Part shown: positions 7,112 to 7,949 of the stretch, in pieces
How the letters are laid out: each line of letters begins with the position of its first letter
How positions within the stretch are numbered: the first letter of the stretch is position 1
From: Phycisphaerae bacterium
GTDB taxonomy: Bacteria > Planctomycetota > Phycisphaerae > SM23-33
NCBI GenBank assembly: GCA_030754715.1
Contig: JASLZV010000069.1
Span: 1 to 7,949 of the forward strand
Length of the DNA: 7,949 nucleotides
Reading direction: 5' to 3'
Notes under the pieces: model-generated
Databases searched by the model: none
Told to the model about the DNA's origin: nothing
Seen by the model: the letters and a program-made list of their open reading frames with translations, nothing else
Translations under genes and position numbers: made by a program

Positions 7112-7127
7112 TGGTGAGCGCATACCA
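7112..7127. promoter_or_regulatory. LacI-family-like operator candidate
   Basis: TGGTGAGCGCATACCA is 16 bp with a central CG. Its half-sites TGGTGAGC and (reverse) TGGTATGC agree at six of eight positions. LacI-family sugar regulators bind 14-18 bp imperfect palindromes with a central CG, and the location beside carbohydrate genes fits. No LacI-type gene is in the window. Confidence 0.4.
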
Positions 7128-7169
7128 CAATCAAACGCTCAAAACAGCCCCTGGACAACAGCGAAATAC

Positions 7170-7201
7170 TTGACCTGTTCAGCGCACGGAGAGGGATAAA
7201 T
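7170..7201 (+). promoter_or_regulatory. Weak candidate promoter upstream of the 7348 gene
   Basis: TTGACC at 7170-7175 is a good -35 match. GATAAA at 7195-7200 is a fair -10, but the 19-base spacing is longer than ideal. It would lie just downstream of the operator candidate and give a ~140-base leader containing the GGGG-AAA-CCCC hairpin. Confidence 0.25.
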
Positions 7202-7266
7202 AGACATCCGCAGACTCATTCGATGGGGGAAACCCCGCTCGGTGCTGATGCTCCAGGTGATTTGTC

Positions 7267-7294
7267 TTGTCACGGTCAATCCCTTCGATAGCAT
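7267..7294 (+). promoter_or_regulatory. Weak candidate promoter closer to the 7348 gene
   Basis: TTGTCA at 7267-7272 and TAGCAT at 7289-7294 are spaced by 16 bases. These are five of six and four of six matches to housekeeping consensus, with a leader of about 45-50 bases. It is an alternative to the site at 7170. Confidence 0.27.
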
Positions 7295-7336
7295 AGGGAG
7301 GCCTGCGAACGGATAATTCGAAAAATGTCGATTGAA

Positions 7337-7341
7337 AGGAG
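7337..7341 (+). promoter_or_regulatory. Ribosome-binding site for the 7348 start
   Basis: AGGAG lies 6 bases before the ATG at 7348, and that start gives a complete signal peptide. Confidence 0.8.
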
Positions 7342-7347
7342 CCATTC

Positions 7348-7949
7348 ATGCGTCAAAACCACTTCACTCCAGGAATGTTGATCGCAGCGGTTCTGGTTTG
7401 CCTTACCGGTTCGATGGTTTCGGGCAAGGCCCTGAAGGCCCCTCCGGGCCTTTTCAAGGACCTCAACGACGAAATCGTCGGCGACGCCCTCATCATCAAC
7501 GGCAAGCAACTGTTTATCGACGACTACATCATAGAAGAACTCAAAGGCGCCGAAAAGGTTCTCAACCAGCCGGTAAAACACCCCCGCAATCCGCTTCTTG
7601 TCCGCGACAAGCCATGGGAATTGGATGATCCGGACTACAGCACGGTGATATACGACCAGGCCGAAGGCATCTTCAAGATGTGGTACACGATGCATGTTCC
7701 CGATCGCAAGGTCGACAGCGAGCAGGTCCTGGGTTACGCAACGTCGAAAGACGGCCTCCGCTGGACCAAACCAATCATAAACAAGAAGAATAAGACCAAT
7801 ATCGTTTTTCACTCGAAAATCCCCGGCTTTCTGGCTCCCGGTATCTTTAAGGACCCCGTGGCGCGCGACCCACAGAAGCGCTACAAGATGCTCTTCAGCG
7901 CCTGTCAGGACGGGACCGCTAAGACATTGTCGACAAACGCGGCCTATTC
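7348..7949 (+). CDS. Secreted beta-propeller glycosidase-like protein, paralogue of the minus-strand one (3' end outside window)
   Basis: Only the first 200 residues are in the window, open to the right edge. Residues 1-28 form a signal peptide (basic start, hydrophobic MLIAAVLVCLTGSMV, likely cut near SGKA). From residue 52 it aligns with the leaderless paralogue: QLFIDDYIIEEL against FLFIDNAHILEM, LNQPVKHPRNPLL against VNQATKHPEPVM, EGIFKMWYTM against EGIFKMWYSV, GYATSKDGLRWTKPII against AYATSTDGVNWEKPIM, and FKDPVARDPQKRYKMLF against IIDDPSDIPERRYKMIF. So it has the same propeller fold and the same candidate acidic residues (Asp58/Asp59 and Asp169). It would act outside the cytoplasm, on the same or a related substrate as the leaderless protein. 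Its promoter region contains the candidate operator. The C-terminal sandwich, if present, lies beyond the edge. GH32/GH43-type membership is likely, but the precise family and substrate are unknown. Confidence 0.82.
   Translation, partial: MRQNHFTPGMLIAAVLVCLTGSMVSGKALKAPPGLFKDLNDEIVGDALIINGKQLFIDDYIIEELKGAEKVLNQPVKHPRNPLLVRDKPWELDDPDYSTVIYDQAEGIFKMWYTMHVPDRKVDSEQVLGYATSKDGLRWTKPIINKKNKTNIVFHSKIPGFLAPGIFKDPVARDPQKRYKMLFSACQDGTAKTLSTNAAY

Larger units (their letters stand above)
6712..7347. other. Divergent intergenic region, 636 bases, repeat-rich, no convincing gene
   Basis: This separates the two propeller paralogues and must contain both of their promoters unless the plus gene is reached by unseen transcription. 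It holds GTTCT/AGAAC arms (6872-6876, 6891-6895) around an AT-rich centre, a nested inverted repeat (ATCGAC 6911-6916 with GTCGAT 6934-6939, enclosing CCGA/TCGG), three ATATGGTG copies, a CCCTGT-TT-ACAGGG palindrome, a LacI-operator-like element, and a GGGG-AAA-CCCC hairpin (7226-7236). An open frame at 6887-7117 (76 codons) has no ribosome-binding site and no recognisable domain. The length is generous for a simple divergent promoter pair. Confidence 0.6.

Noticed and set aside
6887..7117. Open frame of 76 codons in the divergent region
   Set aside because: No ribosome-binding site and no recognisable domain, and it overlaps the direct repeats and operator-like palindromes.

Overview
The window looks like a chromosomal segment from a moderately GC-rich, Gram-negative-type environmental bacterium. 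A Planctomycetota member (Phycisphaerae-like) or another PVC-related lineage fits best. The clues are a FliA/WhiG-type sigma factor, a split-type glycine dehydrogenase (gcvPB) fragment, a secreted CBM9-like plus DUF4091/GH123-like protein, and two related five-bladed-propeller hydrolase-like proteins. This lineage call rests on gene-family habit only; the window holds no rRNA or other marker gene.

Left part (1-1211): the C-terminal part of a FliA/WhiG-family sigma factor runs in from the left edge and stops at 404. After about 150 bases without a recognisable gene comes a clean reading frame for only the C-terminal ~205 residues of glycine decarboxylase subunit 2. The N-terminal half, including the PLP-lysine segment, is absent, so I call it a truncated pseudogene or an assembly junction.

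Middle and right part (1212-7949): a carbohydrate-processing neighbourhood. A signal-peptide-bearing, 886-residue protein (CBM9-like domain, beta-sandwich, TIM-barrel with an Asp-Glu pair) is on the plus strand (1413-4073). It converges on a minus-strand pair that probably forms an operon: a beta-propeller hydrolase-like protein without signal peptide (6711-5074), then a sugar phosphate isomerase/epimerase-type TIM barrel (5004-4108). A 636-base divergent region carrying inverted and direct repeats follows. It includes a 16-bp TGGT-N8-ACCA element with a central CG that resembles a LacI-family operator. A second propeller protein, paralogous to the first but with a signal peptide, starts at 7348 and leaves the right edge.

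How they may work together (inference): the two exported proteins would act on a glycan or glycoside outside the cytoplasm, and the two leaderless minus-strand proteins would process imported products inside. No transporter, SusC/D pair, sulfatase or regulator gene is visible, so substrate and pathway cannot be named. I see no tRNA, rRNA, CRISPR array, insertion sequence or attachment site. I did not find a clear unprecedented system; the best leads are the secreted GH123/DUF4091-like enzyme, the propeller paralogues split by location, and the repeat-rich divergent regulatory region.
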